Notes: generated by a model not told the origin, from the letters alone. A stretch of 60,447 bases of DNA from DATMGU01 sp035555315 (GCA_035555315.1 DATMGU010000018.1:1-60447), one strand, 5' to 3'; positions 45,827 to 53,588 are shown, counted from the first letter of the stretch. Translations and numbers: made by a program.

Positions 45827-46165
45827 TTACAGCGCGTCGGCATCCGTTTCGCCGGTCCTGATGCGGACCGCCTGGATGATGTCGATCACGAAGATCTTGC
45901 CATCGCCGATCCTGCCGGTATTCGCCGTGCGTTGAATCGCCTCCACGACCCGTTCGACCAGATCGTCCGGGATCGCCACTTCGATTTTCACCTTGGGCAG
46001 GAAACTCACGGAATATTCCGCGCCACGATAGATCTCGGTCTGGCCTTTCTGGCGGCCGAACCCTTTGACCTCGCTGACCGTCAGCCCCTGAATGCCCAAG
46101 CCCATCAGGGCTTCGCGCACCTCGTCGAGCTTGAACGGTTTGATGACCGCCATGACCAGCTTCAT
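45827..46165 (-). CDS. glnK: Nitrogen regulatory protein PII (GlnK)
   Basis: A 112-residue PII protein: MKLVMAVIKPFKLDEVREAL, the T-loop with the uridylylation site Tyr51 (TEIYRGAEY), and the C-terminal IQRTANTGRIGDGKIFVIDI with TGETDADAL. The start ATG is at 46165; the frame is open further 5' but family identity begins here. It senses 2-oxoglutarate and ATP/ADP and binds AmtB encoded downstream. Whether it is called GlnK or GlnZ depends on the lineage. Confidence 0.96.
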   Translation of the reverse strand: MKLVMAVIKPFKLDEVREALMGLGIQGLTVSEVKGFGRQKGQTEIYRGAEYSVSFLPKVKIEVAIPDDLVERVVEAIQRTANTGRIGDGKIFVIDIIQAVRIRTGETDADAL

Positions 46166-46466
46166 AATCTTTGGCCGCTCCTTTGGTCCTGTGCAGATAC
46201 GGCGATCGCACCGCCCCGGGGTCATGAACGGTTCAAGAAGCGTGCCGCCCCTCGCGCGACGGGGGCTCGACAGGTATGGAGGTCGGCGTAGCGTCAGCCG
46301 ATATCGACGTATGCTGAAAAACTAGGCAGATTGTCGCGGCGGAGGGTGTCTGCTGGACAATGCCGTCGGCCTCAGACACGGTGCCGCCATCATGTCAGAT
46401 GTCCGCCTTCGCCCGCCGCGCCGCGCCGCTTCCACGGAAGAGAGTGTCTCTCAGAGGGGGGAGCCG
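46166..46466. other. Divergent regulatory region of glnK and the FAD monooxygenase
   Basis: It contains the sigma-54-like promoter for glnK and the poorly defined start region of the FAD monooxygenase. No NtrC (GCAC-N-GTGC) site was recognised. Confidence 0.5.
46233..46247 (-). promoter_or_regulatory. Sigma-54-like promoter upstream of glnK
   Basis: On the minus strand CGGCACG-CTTC-TTGA, 67 bp before the glnK start. It matches nine of the eleven fixed positions of TGGCACG-N4-TTGC; the first T and the C of the -12 GC differ, so it is weaker than the amtB site. Confidence 0.42.
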
Positions 46467-47690
46467 GTGTTGGTGACGGATGTGGCGATCGCCGGCGGCG
46501 GTCTCGTCGGGCTGTCGCTCGGCATCGCCCTTGCCGGGGCCGGCGTCAAGGCCGTGGTGATCGACCGCGAGGCGCCGGCGGCGACGACCGACATCGCCTA
46601 TGACGGTCGCGCCTCCGCCATCGCGTTCGGGTCGCGCCAAGTGCTGGCGGCGATCGGCTTGTGGGATCGCATTGCGGCGGATGCGCAACCCATCCTGGAT
46701 ATCCGCGTCGTCGAGGGGCGATCGCCGCTGTTCCTGCATTACGATCATCGGGAGGTCGGCGCCGCGCCGCTGGGCTGGATCGTCGAGAACCGCATCCTGC
46801 GCCGGGCGCTGTTGGCGGGCGTCGGGGCATTGCCCGATTTGGTGCATCTTGCCCCCGTGACGGTCGATGGCGTCGATGCCGAGGCGGGCGGTGCCACCGT
46901 GCGGTTGGCCGATGGCCGGCGGATCCGCGCCGGCTTGGTGGTCGCGGCCGATGGCAAGGCCTCGCCGTTGCGGCGGGCCGCCGGCATTCGCACGCTGGAT
47001 TGGAGCTATCCGCAGCACGGCATCGTCACCACGGTCGAACATGCGCGGCCGCATCACGGTGCGGCGATCGAGCAGTTCCGGCCCTCCGGCCCCTTCGCCA
47101 TCCTGCCGATGACCGGCACCCCGACAAATGGCAACCGGTCCTCGATCGTCTGGACCGAGCGGTCGGCGCTGGTGCCGCGCCTGATGGCGCTCGACGACGC
47201 GGCGTTCGAGTTTGAGGTTGCCCGGCGGTTCGACGGATATCTGGGGGTGACGCGGCTGATCGGCCCGCGGTTCTCCTATCCGCTGTCGGTGCTGCTGGCC
47301 GAGCGCACGGTCGACCGGCGGTTGGCGCTGGTCGGTGACGCGGCGCATGTCATCCACCCGATCGCCGGGCAGGGCTTGAACCTCGGCATCCGGGACGTCG
47401 CGGCCCTGGCCGAGGTCTTGGTCGACGCCCATCGGCTGGGCATGGATCTGGGAGCGCCCGATGTATTGGCCCGCTATCAGCGCTGGCGCCGCACCGACAT
47501 CCTGGCGCTCGCCGCCGTGACCGATGGGCTCAACCGGTTGTTTTCCAACCGCGTCACGCCGCTCGCCATCGCCCGGAATATCGGCCTGGGCGCGGTCGAA
47601 CGGATCGGCCCGTTGAAGCGCCTGCTGATGCGCCATGCCATGGGCACCTTGGGCGACTTGCCGCGCCTCGCCCGCGGCGAGCGACTTTAG
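46467..47690 (+). CDS. UbiH/UbiF/COQ6-family FAD monooxygenase
   Basis: A 407-residue flavin monooxygenase of ubiquinone biosynthesis. DVAIAGGGLVGLSLGIAL (dinucleotide-binding fold), VAADGKASPLRR (the DG motif), and VGDAAHVIHPIAGQGLNLGIRD (the GD motif with the family signature HPIAGQGLNLG) are all visible. It hydroxylates the ubiquinone precursor ring. The start at GTG 46467 is preferred because GGGGGGAG precedes it and DVAIAGGG should be near the N-terminus; an ATG at 46392 adds 25 residues without family similarity. The exact ring position is not determinable. Confidence 0.9.
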   Translation: MLVTDVAIAGGGLVGLSLGIALAGAGVKAVVIDREAPAATTDIAYDGRASAIAFGSRQVLAAIGLWDRIAADAQPILDIRVVEGRSPLFLHYDHREVGAAPLGWIVENRILRRALLAGVGALPDLVHLAPVTVDGVDAEAGGATVRLADGRRIRAGLVVAADGKASPLRRAAGIRTLDWSYPQHGIVTTVEHARPHHGAAIEQFRPSGPFAILPMTGTPTNGNRSSIVWTERSALVPRLMALDDAAFEFEVARRFDGYLGVTRLIGPRFSYPLSVLLAERTVDRRLALVGDAAHVIHPIAGQGLNLGIRDVAALAEVLVDAHRLGMDLGAPDVLARYQRWRRTDILALAAVTDGLNRLFSNRVTPLAIARNIGLGAVERIGPLKRLLMRHAMGTLGDLPRLARGERL

Positions 47691-47723
47691 CGCGGCTCTA
47701 AAGCGGCCGGTTCATGCGCTCCG

Positions 47724-47759
47724 GCTGAGTCAGGCGTCCCAGCTGAGTCAGGTGTCCCG
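47724..47759. repeat. 18-bp tandem duplication over the DUF971 stop
   Basis: gctgagtcaggcgtccca (47724-47741) and gctgagtcaggtgtcccg (47742-47759). The minus-strand stop of the DUF971 gene (47748-47750) lies in the second copy. Confidence 0.85.
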
Positions 47760-48155
47760 GCTGAGGCCGGCAGCGGCGAGCGCGTCGAGATAGGCGGGCC
47801 AGCGCGTCGCTTGTTCGCGGCCCAGCGTATAGAGATAGCGCCACGAGAAGATGCCGGTATCGTGCAGGTCGTCGAAGCGGATCCGCACCGCGTAATTGCC
47901 GACCGGTTCCAGGGCGATGATGCCGACCGCCGCCCGGCCGGCGACCAATTGCTTCTGGCCGGGGCCGTGGCCCTGCACCTCCGCCGAAGGCGATTCGACG
48001 CGGAGGTATTCGGCCGGCAGGCGAAATTTGGCGCCATCGTCGAAATCGATTTCCAGCACGCGCTCGGCCTGGCGCAGGCGCAGCTCGACCGGCCAATGGG
48101 GGGTGCCGAAGCCGTCATCGGCCGCGTCGGCGCCCTTGTTCGTGCCGCCGCTCAC
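47748..48155 (-). CDS. DUF971-domain protein
   Basis: A 135-residue DUF971 protein (the domain also forms the N-terminus of gamma-butyrobetaine hydroxylases). WPVELRLRQAERVLEIDFDDG, RLPAEYLRVESPSAEVQGHG and NYAVRIRFDDLHDTGIFSW followed by YLYTLG are family segments. Related proteins are linked to iron-sulfur cluster handling, but the function is not settled. The first codon is GTG (48155). It lies convergent to the FAD monooxygenase and near the Trm112-like gene. Confidence 0.88.
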   Translation of the reverse strand: MSGGTNKGADAADDGFGTPHWPVELRLRQAERVLEIDFDDGAKFRLPAEYLRVESPSAEVQGHGPGQKQLVAGRAAVGIIALEPVGNYAVRIRFDDLHDTGIFSWRYLYTLGREQATRWPAYLDALAAAGLSRDT

Positions 48156-48195
48156 GGTCGCGTCCGCGCCGTCGTCACGGCGATGTTCTCAGATG

Positions 48196-48390
48196 TCACG
48201 GCGCGGGCGCGGCCTCGGCGCCGATCTGCCGGGCCTCGTCGACCAGCATGATCGGAATGCCGTCCCGGATCGGATAGGCGAGACCCGCCTGATCGCTGAT
48301 CAGCTCCTGCGCCGCCCGATCATAGCGCAACGGCGATTTGGTCAAGGGGCAGACGAGGATTTCCAGCAGTTTGGGATCGATCTGGGACAT
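48196..48390 (-). CDS. Trm112-family small protein (UPF0434)
   Basis: A 64-residue protein: LLEILVCPLTKSPLRYDRAA, then AGLAYPIRDGIPIMLVDEAR, the complete UPF0434/Trm112 layout. Bacterial members are small, sometimes zinc-binding, and related to activators of methyltransferases. It has only one cysteine, so zinc binding here is doubtful. It lies 40 bp from the LON-domain gene, as in many Alphaproteobacteria. Confidence 0.9.
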   Translation of the reverse strand: MSQIDPKLLEILVCPLTKSPLRYDRAAQELISDQAGLAYPIRDGIPIMLVDEARQIGAEAAPAP

Positions 48391-48430
48391 GGGCTCCGCC
48401 TCTCAAGGGGTTCGGTTTTGGCGTACCGTC

Positions 48431-49093
48431 TTAGTGGCGAACGGTGTCGCCGTCGCTGGACGGATCGATCGCGGACATCTCGATGAGCGCCGTCAGCACG
48501 CGGCTGCGTTCGGTGAGGTCGCTCGCTTCCAGCAGAGCCTGCTTCTCGCTGGGCTCGAACGGGCAGATCATGGCGAGCGAGGTGATCAGCCGCTCATCCG
48601 GCGTCTGCGCGATGGCATCCCAATCCGCCGACAGGCCATGCACCTTGAAAAACAAACGCAGGCCCAGCAGCAGCCGTTCCCGATCGATCACCGTCTCGGT
48701 CGGCTCGCGGAAATCATCGTAATACGGGCGCCAATCCGGCACGATTCGACGATAGCCGCGCGTCGTCGGCAATTCCTCGACCAGGTTGAACCGGCAGATC
48801 CCGGTCAGCGTGATCAGGAACCGTTCGCCCTCCTCGCTGAACTGGGTCACCCGGCCGGCGCATCCGGTGGTGAAAACCGGCGGATTCTTGCCGCGCGGCT
48901 TCGGGTCGGATGGCTGGATGATGCCGATCATCCGATCGGCGCCGAGGGCGTCGCGCAGCATGTCGAGGTAGCGCGGTTCGAAGATGTTGAGCGGCAACCG
49001 ACCGCGCGGCAGCAGCAACACCCCGGTCAGCGGAAAGATCGGCAGGGTCGCCGGCAGGGCCGCGATCTGTGGTGCCAACGCGTCGGGGTTCAT
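48431..49093 (-). CDS. LON-substrate-binding-domain protein
   Basis: A 220-residue protein consisting of the N-terminal domain of Lon protease: LPIFPLTGVLLLPRGRLPLN, IFEPRYLDMLRDAL, GCAGRVTQFSEEGERFLITL and GICRFNLVEE. No AAA or protease part follows, so it is a stand-alone substrate-binding module of unknown partner. It is placed after the CnoX-like gene and before the Trm112-like gene on the same strand. Confidence 0.92.
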   Translation of the reverse strand: MNPDALAPQIAALPATLPIFPLTGVLLLPRGRLPLNIFEPRYLDMLRDALGADRMIGIIQPSDPKPRGKNPPVFTTGCAGRVTQFSEEGERFLITLTGICRFNLVEELPTTRGYRRIVPDWRPYYDDFREPTETVIDRERLLLGLRLFFKVHGLSADWDAIAQTPDERLITSLAMICPFEPSEKQALLEASDLTERSRVLTALIEMSAIDPSSDGDTVRH

Positions 49094-49097
49094 CGAA

Positions 49098-49133
49098 CCG
49101 CCTCACCCACGGACTCCGCCTCACCCACCGGAT
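49098..49133. repeat. 18-bp tandem duplication upstream of the LON-domain gene
   Basis: ccgcctcacccacggact (49098-49115) and ccgcctcacccaccggat (49116-49133), just 5 bp before the minus-strand start at 49093. Confidence 0.8.
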
Positions 49134-49157
49134 CGGCCCCCCCGGATCATCGGCCGG

Positions 49158-50075
49158 TCAGGCAAACAAGATGGAGGAGAGGCGCTTTCTGGCCGATACG
49201 GTCAGCGGATCCATCGGACCCATCGCCTCGAACAGCTTGACCAATTGCTTGCGGCCGGCCTGCTCGTTCCATTCCCGGTCGAGCTTGACCAGTTCGAGCA
49301 GCGCGTCGACGGCACCCTCCCGGTCGCCCGCGGCGAACCGTGCCGTGGCGAGCTCCAGCCGCGCCTCGTGATCGGCGGGATCGCGCGCCAGCCGCGCCTC
49401 CAGCTCGCGCGTGGAGCCGCTGGCGTTGGCGCCGGCCTCGGCGAGTTCGATCGCGGCCATGACGGCGGTGACCTCGGCATGCTTGGCGTCGGCCGGCGGC
49501 ACCTTGGCCAGGATCTGGCGGGCCTCCTCGGTCTTGCCTTCGGCCAGCGCGCAGCGCGCGAGGCCGGTGATCGCCGCCAGGGTCTCCGGCTCGCGCTGCA
49601 GGATCTGCTGGAAGATGTTGGCGGCGGCGCCGACATCGCCCTCGGCCAGGGCGGCCTTGGCGGTCTCGATCGCTTCCTCGATGACCGAGGGGCCGGCGGC
49701 ACCACCCAGCCGTTCGATGAACGCCTTGATCTGGCTTTCCGGCTGGGCGCCGACGAAACCGTCGACCGGCCGGCCGTCGCGGAACGCGAACACCGCGGGG
49801 ATCGACTGGATGCGCATCTGCTGCGCGATTTCGGGATTGTCGTCGATATTGACCTTGACCATGCGAACGGCGCCATTCGCGGCCTTGACGGCTTTTTCCA
49901 GGATCGGCGTCAGTTGCTTGCAGGGGCCGCACCAGGGCGCCCAGAAGTCGACGATCACCGGCTGATCCATCGAGGCATCGACGACGTCGGCCATGAAGGT
50001 GGCCGTGGAAGTATCCTTGATGGCGGCGACCGCGCTCGGGGCGTCGCCTACGATGAATTGGCTCACGATCGTCAC
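49158..50075 (-). CDS. Thioredoxin-TPR protein CnoX-like (co-chaperone/holdase type)
   Basis: A 305-residue protein: an N-terminal thioredoxin domain with active site WCGPC (Cys49, Cys52), an IDDNPEIAQQMRIQSIPAVF cis-Pro region, followed by a helical TPR-like C-terminal half (AKAALAEGDVGAAANIFQQI, QREPETLAAITGLARCALAE and ARLELATARFAAGDREGAVD-type repeats). It resembles CnoX/YbbN, which protects chaperonin clients from oxidation. Translation begins at GTG (50075) with AGGA five bases upstream; a longer frame lacks thioredoxin sequence. Confidence 0.92.
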   Translation of the reverse strand: MTIVSQFIVGDAPSAVAAIKDTSTATFMADVVDASMDQPVIVDFWAPWCGPCKQLTPILEKAVKAANGAVRMVKVNIDDNPEIAQQMRIQSIPAVFAFRDGRPVDGFVGAQPESQIKAFIERLGGAAGPSVIEEAIETAKAALAEGDVGAAANIFQQILQREPETLAAITGLARCALAEGKTEEARQILAKVPPADAKHAEVTAVMAAIELAEAGANASGSTRELEARLARDPADHEARLELATARFAAGDREGAVDALLELVKLDREWNEQAGRKQLVKLFEAMGPMDPLTVSARKRLSSILFA

Positions 50076-50388
50076 ACCATTCCTGCCGAGGTTTGCCAAA
50101 GGCCGATTTTGCCAAAGGCCCGATTTTGGCCAAATACATGGCTGCTTCCGCTCCCAAGAGCAAGCGGGCACGCGCCGATTGCCCCGCCGGCTCCCAGCAT
50201 GGGCCGTCGAGATCGACCAGCGAGATCGATCGGCGCGGCCCATCCCGCGAACCCGGTTGGGCCGTCGCCGCCGATGCCGGCCGATGCTCGCGCATGGCTG
50301 GGATACCCCTTAAAACATCGCTTGCACCCTGCCCGCCCATCAGTAATATGCCGGCCTCCGGACGACGGCACCGTCGCTCCGGTCGGAT
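50076..50388. other. Intergenic region between cnoX-like gene and tRNA-Gly
   Basis: No gene seen. It holds a 16-17 bp tandem duplication at 50092-50124, directly upstream of the CnoX-like start, and the region that must carry the tRNA promoter. Confidence 0.5.
50092..50124. repeat. 16-17 bp tandem duplication upstream of the CnoX-like gene
   Basis: tttgccaaaggccgat (50092-50107) and tttgccaaaggcccgat (50108-50124), followed by a partial third unit. Confidence 0.8.
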
Positions 50389-50463
50389 GCGGGCGTAGCT
50401 CAGGGGTAGAGCACAACCTTGCCAAGGTTGGGGTCGAGGGTTCGAATCCCTTCGCCCGCTCCA
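50389..50463 (+). tRNA. tRNA-Gly(GCC)
   Basis: A 75-nt cloverleaf with encoded CCA. Acceptor GCGGGCG (50389-50395) pairs with CGCCCGC (50453-50459). The D-arm is TAGCTCAGGGGTAGAGC, the anticodon arm CAACC-TTGCCAA-GGTTG gives anticodon GCC, and the T-arm includes GGTTCGAATCC. It reads GGC glycine codons. It is the boundary between the core block and the more accessory block to its right, but no integrase or repeat of its 3' end was seen. Confidence 0.97.
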
Positions 50464-50489
50464 AAATCTCTTAGAGATTTCAAGCGGAT

Positions 50490-50515
50490 AAAAGGCGTCC
50501 TTCGGGACGCCTTTT
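50490..50515 (+). terminator. Rho-independent terminator after the tRNA
   Basis: AAAAGGCGTCC (50490-50500), loop TTCG, GGACGCCTTTT (50505-50515): a perfect 11-bp stem ending in T4. A smaller dyad AAATCTC/GAGATTT lies between tRNA and terminator. Confidence 0.9.
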
Positions 50516-50891
50516 GCTTACCTGGGCTTCGGATGCTCGCCGGGTAAGCGCGGGGTAAGCGAGCGGAAGGCGATTTTCCGCCGCAGATCCCCGTTTTTGC
50601 GGCCATTCGCCTATAAATGGCCAAGAATGAGCCGGTCTTCGCCGTCGAAAGGCGGCGCATGGGCTTTATATGCTCCAATCGGTTGATCTTACTCAGCGCG
50701 GGTTCCCCCAGAGGTTCGCTGTTTCTCCCACGATCAAGCTGGAGGCTTGACAGGTTGGCCTACCTCCGCCATAACTAAGTTAGTTGTCTGACTTATAGGC
50801 CGCATCGCTGACGCCCATCGCTTCATCGAGACGGGCGAGCAAGCCGGCAAAATCGTCGTCAGCGCTTGATCCCTTGTCCAGGAGCGCCGTC
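50516..50891. other. Transition region between tRNA and accessory block
   Basis: No confident gene over 376 bp. It ends with the TetR-regulated promoter of the OYE gene. A 37-codon minus-strand frame (50780-50893) shows protein-like composition (MTALLDKGSSADDDFAGLLA...) but no family; it overlaps the promoter/operator and the OYE start, so I do not call it a gene. Confidence 0.5.
50747..50795 (+). promoter_or_regulatory. Sigma-70 promoter with TetR-type operator upstream of the OYE gene
   Basis: -35 TTGACA (50747-50752), 17-bp spacer, -10 CATAAC (50770-50775), followed directly by TAAGTTAG-TTGT-CTGACTTA (50776-50795), an imperfect 20-bp inverted repeat. A repressor bound there would block the promoter. 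The block is repeated at 52897-52945 (TetR gene). Confidence 0.7.
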
Positions 50892-52004
50892 ATGTCCGTC
50901 CAGCCTCTCCTTACCCCGGTTCGCATGGGCGATCTGGATCTGCCCAATCGTATCGTCATGGCACCGCTCACCCGCATGCGCGCCGGGTCGATCGATCACG
51001 TACCGACCGCGCTGCAGGCCGAATATTATGCCCAGCGGGCTTCGGCCGGACTGATCGTCGCGGAAGCCACCGCGATCAGTCCTGACGGCTTTGGCTATGC
51101 CGATACCCCGGGATTATGGAGCGCGGATCAGGTGCGCGGATGGCGCCTGGTGACAGACGCCGTGCATGCCGCCGGCGGACGGATCATTGCGCAGCTTTGG
51201 CACACCGGCGCCATTGCCCATCCCGACATGCGCGGTGGTTCGCAGCCACTGTCGGCATCCGATGTCAACCTTCTCTACGAGTCAGTGACCGCATCTGGCC
51301 GAAAGCCCACGGTTGCTCCCCGACCGATGACCATCGGCGAGATTCGCCAGACCGTTGCCGATTATGCGCGTGCAGCACGCAACGCAATGGAGGCCGGATT
51401 CGACGGATTGGAGATCCTCGCCGCCTATCTCTACTTGATCCCTCAATTCTTGAACCGGACCACCAATCGTCGAACGGATGAATATGGGGGTTCGATCGAA
51501 AACCGGGCCAGCATCCTGTTCGAAGTCGTCGAAGCGGTGCTCGAAGAGGTCGATCCGTCGCGAGTCGGCGTCAAGATCGGCCCGATGCATGATGGCGGCC
51601 CCATGGCCGCCAATGACGAGACGTTGCCGATCACGGAATATGCCGTGCGCAAACTCGACGGTTACGGCCTGTCGCATCTCATGCTGATGGGCAACACCAC
51701 CGACTTCACCGGCACCCCTCTCGAGCCGCTGATGGGCGACTGCATGTTCCGCCACTTCCGACCCATTTTTCGCGGCAAGCTGATCGCCAGCGTCGGTATG
51801 ACCGCCGAACGAGGCAATCGCCTAATCGCCGAGGGACTCGCCGACATGGTCGCTTTCGGGAGACCCTACATCGCCAATCCCGATCTGGTCGAGCGGCTCA
51901 CGACCGGCGCTCCGCTTGCCGAGGTCGACTGGAAAACCGTCTACGCATCGGGACCGCGCGGCTATACCGACTATCCGGCTTTCCGTTGCGCAGCGGCCGA
52001 GTGA
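50892..52004 (+). CDS. Old Yellow Enzyme family oxidoreductase with altered active site
   Basis: A 370-residue flavin-binding TIM-barrel homologue of NemA/OYE: LLTPVRMGDLDLPNRIVMAP, MAPLTRMRAG, QLWHTGAIAHPD, and the C-terminal FGRPYIANPDLVERL. The usual substrate-binding segment (H-G-A-H/N-G-Y-L-L-D-Q-F) reads ILAAYLYLIPQF (175-186): His is replaced by Leu176 and His/Asn by Tyr179, while the Tyr (181) is kept. FMN binding is likely, but alkene reduction of the usual kind is questionable. The start at 50892 has AGGAG upstream. It is first in a TetR-controlled cassette. Confidence 0.9.
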   Translation: MSVQPLLTPVRMGDLDLPNRIVMAPLTRMRAGSIDHVPTALQAEYYAQRASAGLIVAEATAISPDGFGYADTPGLWSADQVRGWRLVTDAVHAAGGRIIAQLWHTGAIAHPDMRGGSQPLSASDVNLLYESVTASGRKPTVAPRPMTIGEIRQTVADYARAARNAMEAGFDGLEILAAYLYLIPQFLNRTTNRRTDEYGGSIENRASILFEVVEAVLEEVDPSRVGVKIGPMHDGGPMAANDETLPITEYAVRKLDGYGLSHLMLMGNTTDFTGTPLEPLMGDCMFRHFRPIFRGKLIASVGMTAERGNRLIAEGLADMVAFGRPYIANPDLVERLTTGAPLAEVDWKTVYASGPRGYTDYPAFRCAAAE

Positions 52005-52013
52005 GGTAAGATT

Positions 52014-52796
52014 ATGAAACTAAAGAGCAATACGATTTTGATCACCGGCGGCGCCAGCGGCATCGGTTACGAACTCACCAAACAGCTCACGGCACTTGGT
52101 AACACGATTCTTATCACGGGCCGCGATCAAGCTAAGATGGACCGTGCGAAAGCGGCCTTTCCAAAAATTCACACCTTTCGAAGCGACGTTTCCGATCCGA
52201 AAGCGATTGCCACTCTTTACGAAGAGGTCATCAAACAATTTCCTGAGCTCAACATTCTAATCAACAACGCCGGCATCATGCGTAAGATCAGTGTTCACGA
52301 CAAAGCTGGGAGCCTCGAAGACATCACTCGTGAGATTGAAATCAATTTGAGCGGGCCGATTCGCATGGTGAAACAATTCTTGCCGCATTTGAAAACAAAA
52401 TCAGAGGCGGCAATCATGAACGTTTCATCGGGACTGGCATTTGTTCCATTGCCCATTTCACCGGTTTATTGCGCCACCAAGGCCGGTCTGCATTCGTTCA
52501 CCGAGTCTCTTCGTGTGCAACTGAAAAACACCAAAGTGAAGGTATTTGACCTGGCGCCGCCTGCGACACAAACAGAACTCTTGGGTGGTGACTTTGATGT
52601 TGAAGACCTGAAAGGCGCTTCTATCATGAAGGTGGAAGAAATGGTTCAAGTCGCCGTCAAAGGAATGCAAACCGATCGATTCGAAATTCGTCCAGGTCAG
52701 GCGAATCAGCTCAAAATGATGAGCCGCTTGGCGCCTGGATTTATTTTGAAACAAATGAGCCGATCGGTCGATCGTATGCTCAGAACGCAGAATTAA
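52014..52796 (+). CDS. SDR-family oxidoreductase (DltE-like), AT-richer than surroundings
   Basis: A 260-residue classical SDR with TGGASGIG (11-18), NNAG (84-87), a serine in NVSSG and YCATK (Tyr152, Lys156). It is similar in layout to the DltE/YqjQ-like group. It lies 9 bp after the OYE gene with GAGG before its ATG, so it is probably co-transcribed. Its base and codon use are strikingly different from the neighbours (many AAA, AAT, ATT, GAA and TTT codons), which suggests horizontal acquisition from a lower-GC source. The substrate is unknown. Confidence 0.9.
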   Translation: MKLKSNTILITGGASGIGYELTKQLTALGNTILITGRDQAKMDRAKAAFPKIHTFRSDVSDPKAIATLYEEVIKQFPELNILINNAGIMRKISVHDKAGSLEDITREIEINLSGPIRMVKQFLPHLKTKSEAAIMNVSSGLAFVPLPISPVYCATKAGLHSFTESLRVQLKNTKVKVFDLAPPATQTELLGGDFDVEDLKGASIMKVEEMVQVAVKGMQTDRFEIRPGQANQLKMMSRLAPGFILKQMSRSVDRMLRTQN

Positions 52797-52896
52797 TTCA
52801 AAGCATTGCGATCGAGTGTGCTTCATAGAGTGAAGACCGCCCTACCGGGTACGTCACCATCAAGGACCGTGGCTGGCCAACAGCAAGCCGAAGAAC

Positions 52897-52945
52897 TTGA
52901 CAGGTTTGCCTGCCCCCGTCATATCCAAGTTAGTTGACGGACTTA
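52897..52945 (+). promoter_or_regulatory. Promoter/operator of the TetR gene, copy of the OYE promoter block
   Basis: -35 TTGACA (52897-52902), 17-bp spacer, -10 CATATC (52920-52925), then CAAGTTAG-TTGA-CGGACTTA (52926-52945), which reaches the TetR start codon. Over about 49 bp it matches the block at 50747-50795 closely, with a handful of substitutions. Autoregulation is the natural reading; the leader would be very short. Confidence 0.68.
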
Positions 52946-53514
52946 TGCCCATGACTAGGACACCTATCGATAAACGATCGCGGCTGCTTAGTGCGGCAGT
53001 GGACTTGGCGTACCAGAACGGGTTCGGCGCTACCTCGCTTGCCGACATCGCGCGCGAAGCCGAGGTTCCTCTGGGTAACGTCTATTACTACTTCAAGACC
53101 AAAGACGAGATTGGCGAGGCGATCGTCGACTTTAGGCTGGCGCAGTTGTCCGCGCAGCGGCAGCGATGGGACGAAGGTGAATCGCCCAAGGATCGGCTTT
53201 GCGCCTGCGTCCAAGGCGTCTTCGAGAACAAGGATTGCTTGGCACAACTCGGCTGCGCGGTCGGGACGTTTTGCTCCGAGGTCCACAAGGCGGGCGGCGC
53301 GGTCGCCACCAAAGCGACCGAGATCTTCACTCAACACCTGGCCTGGATCGAGAGCCAGTTTCGGGCACTCGGGATGGGGAAAGACTCCAACGGCCTTGCC
53401 GTGCATCTGCTTTCCGCCCTGCAAGGCGTTTCGGTCCTGGCTCATGCCTTTCATGACTCCGGTCTCGTCGAGGCGGAGATCAAGCGCCTCAAAAGTTGGA
53501 TTCAAAGCTTGTGA
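52945..53514 (+). CDS. TetR-family regulator, cysteine-rich
   Basis: A 189-residue TetR repressor: helix-turn-helix TSLADIAREAEVPLGNVYYY with FKTKDEIGEAI in the N-terminal domain. The ligand domain has five cysteines (86, 88, 98, 104 and 110), clustered in CACVQGVFENKDCLAQLGCA, an unusual density. NemR of E. coli, which controls the OYE gene nemA, is a TetR protein sensing electrophiles through cysteines; a similar role here is an inference. Starts at 52945 or 52951 are both possible. Its operator lies on its own start region. Confidence 0.88.
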   Translation: MPMTRTPIDKRSRLLSAAVDLAYQNGFGATSLADIAREAEVPLGNVYYYFKTKDEIGEAIVDFRLAQLSAQRQRWDEGESPKDRLCACVQGVFENKDCLAQLGCAVGTFCSEVHKAGGAVATKATEIFTQHLAWIESQFRALGMGKDSNGLAVHLLSALQGVSVLAHAFHDSGLVEAEIKRLKSWIQSL

Positions 53515-53588
53515 GACGCCAGGCAGGCTGAACCCGCAGGCCGACACGGCGAGGCCTTAAGCGAGCGGGCAAAAAATGCGCGTTGATC

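Noticed and set aside
46166..46391. NtrC enhancer sites upstream of glnK
   Set aside because: No GCAC-N-GTGC dyad was found in the region examined.
50072..50678. Minus-strand frames with sequences such as GEGIRTLDPNLGKV and ERAKGFEPSTPTLA
   Set aside because: Well-known spurious translations of tRNA genes; they lie over tRNA-Gly and are not proteins.
50780..50893. 37-codon minus-strand ORF (MTALLDKGSSADDDFAGLLA...)
   Set aside because: Protein-like composition but no family, and it overlaps the TetR operator and the OYE start region.
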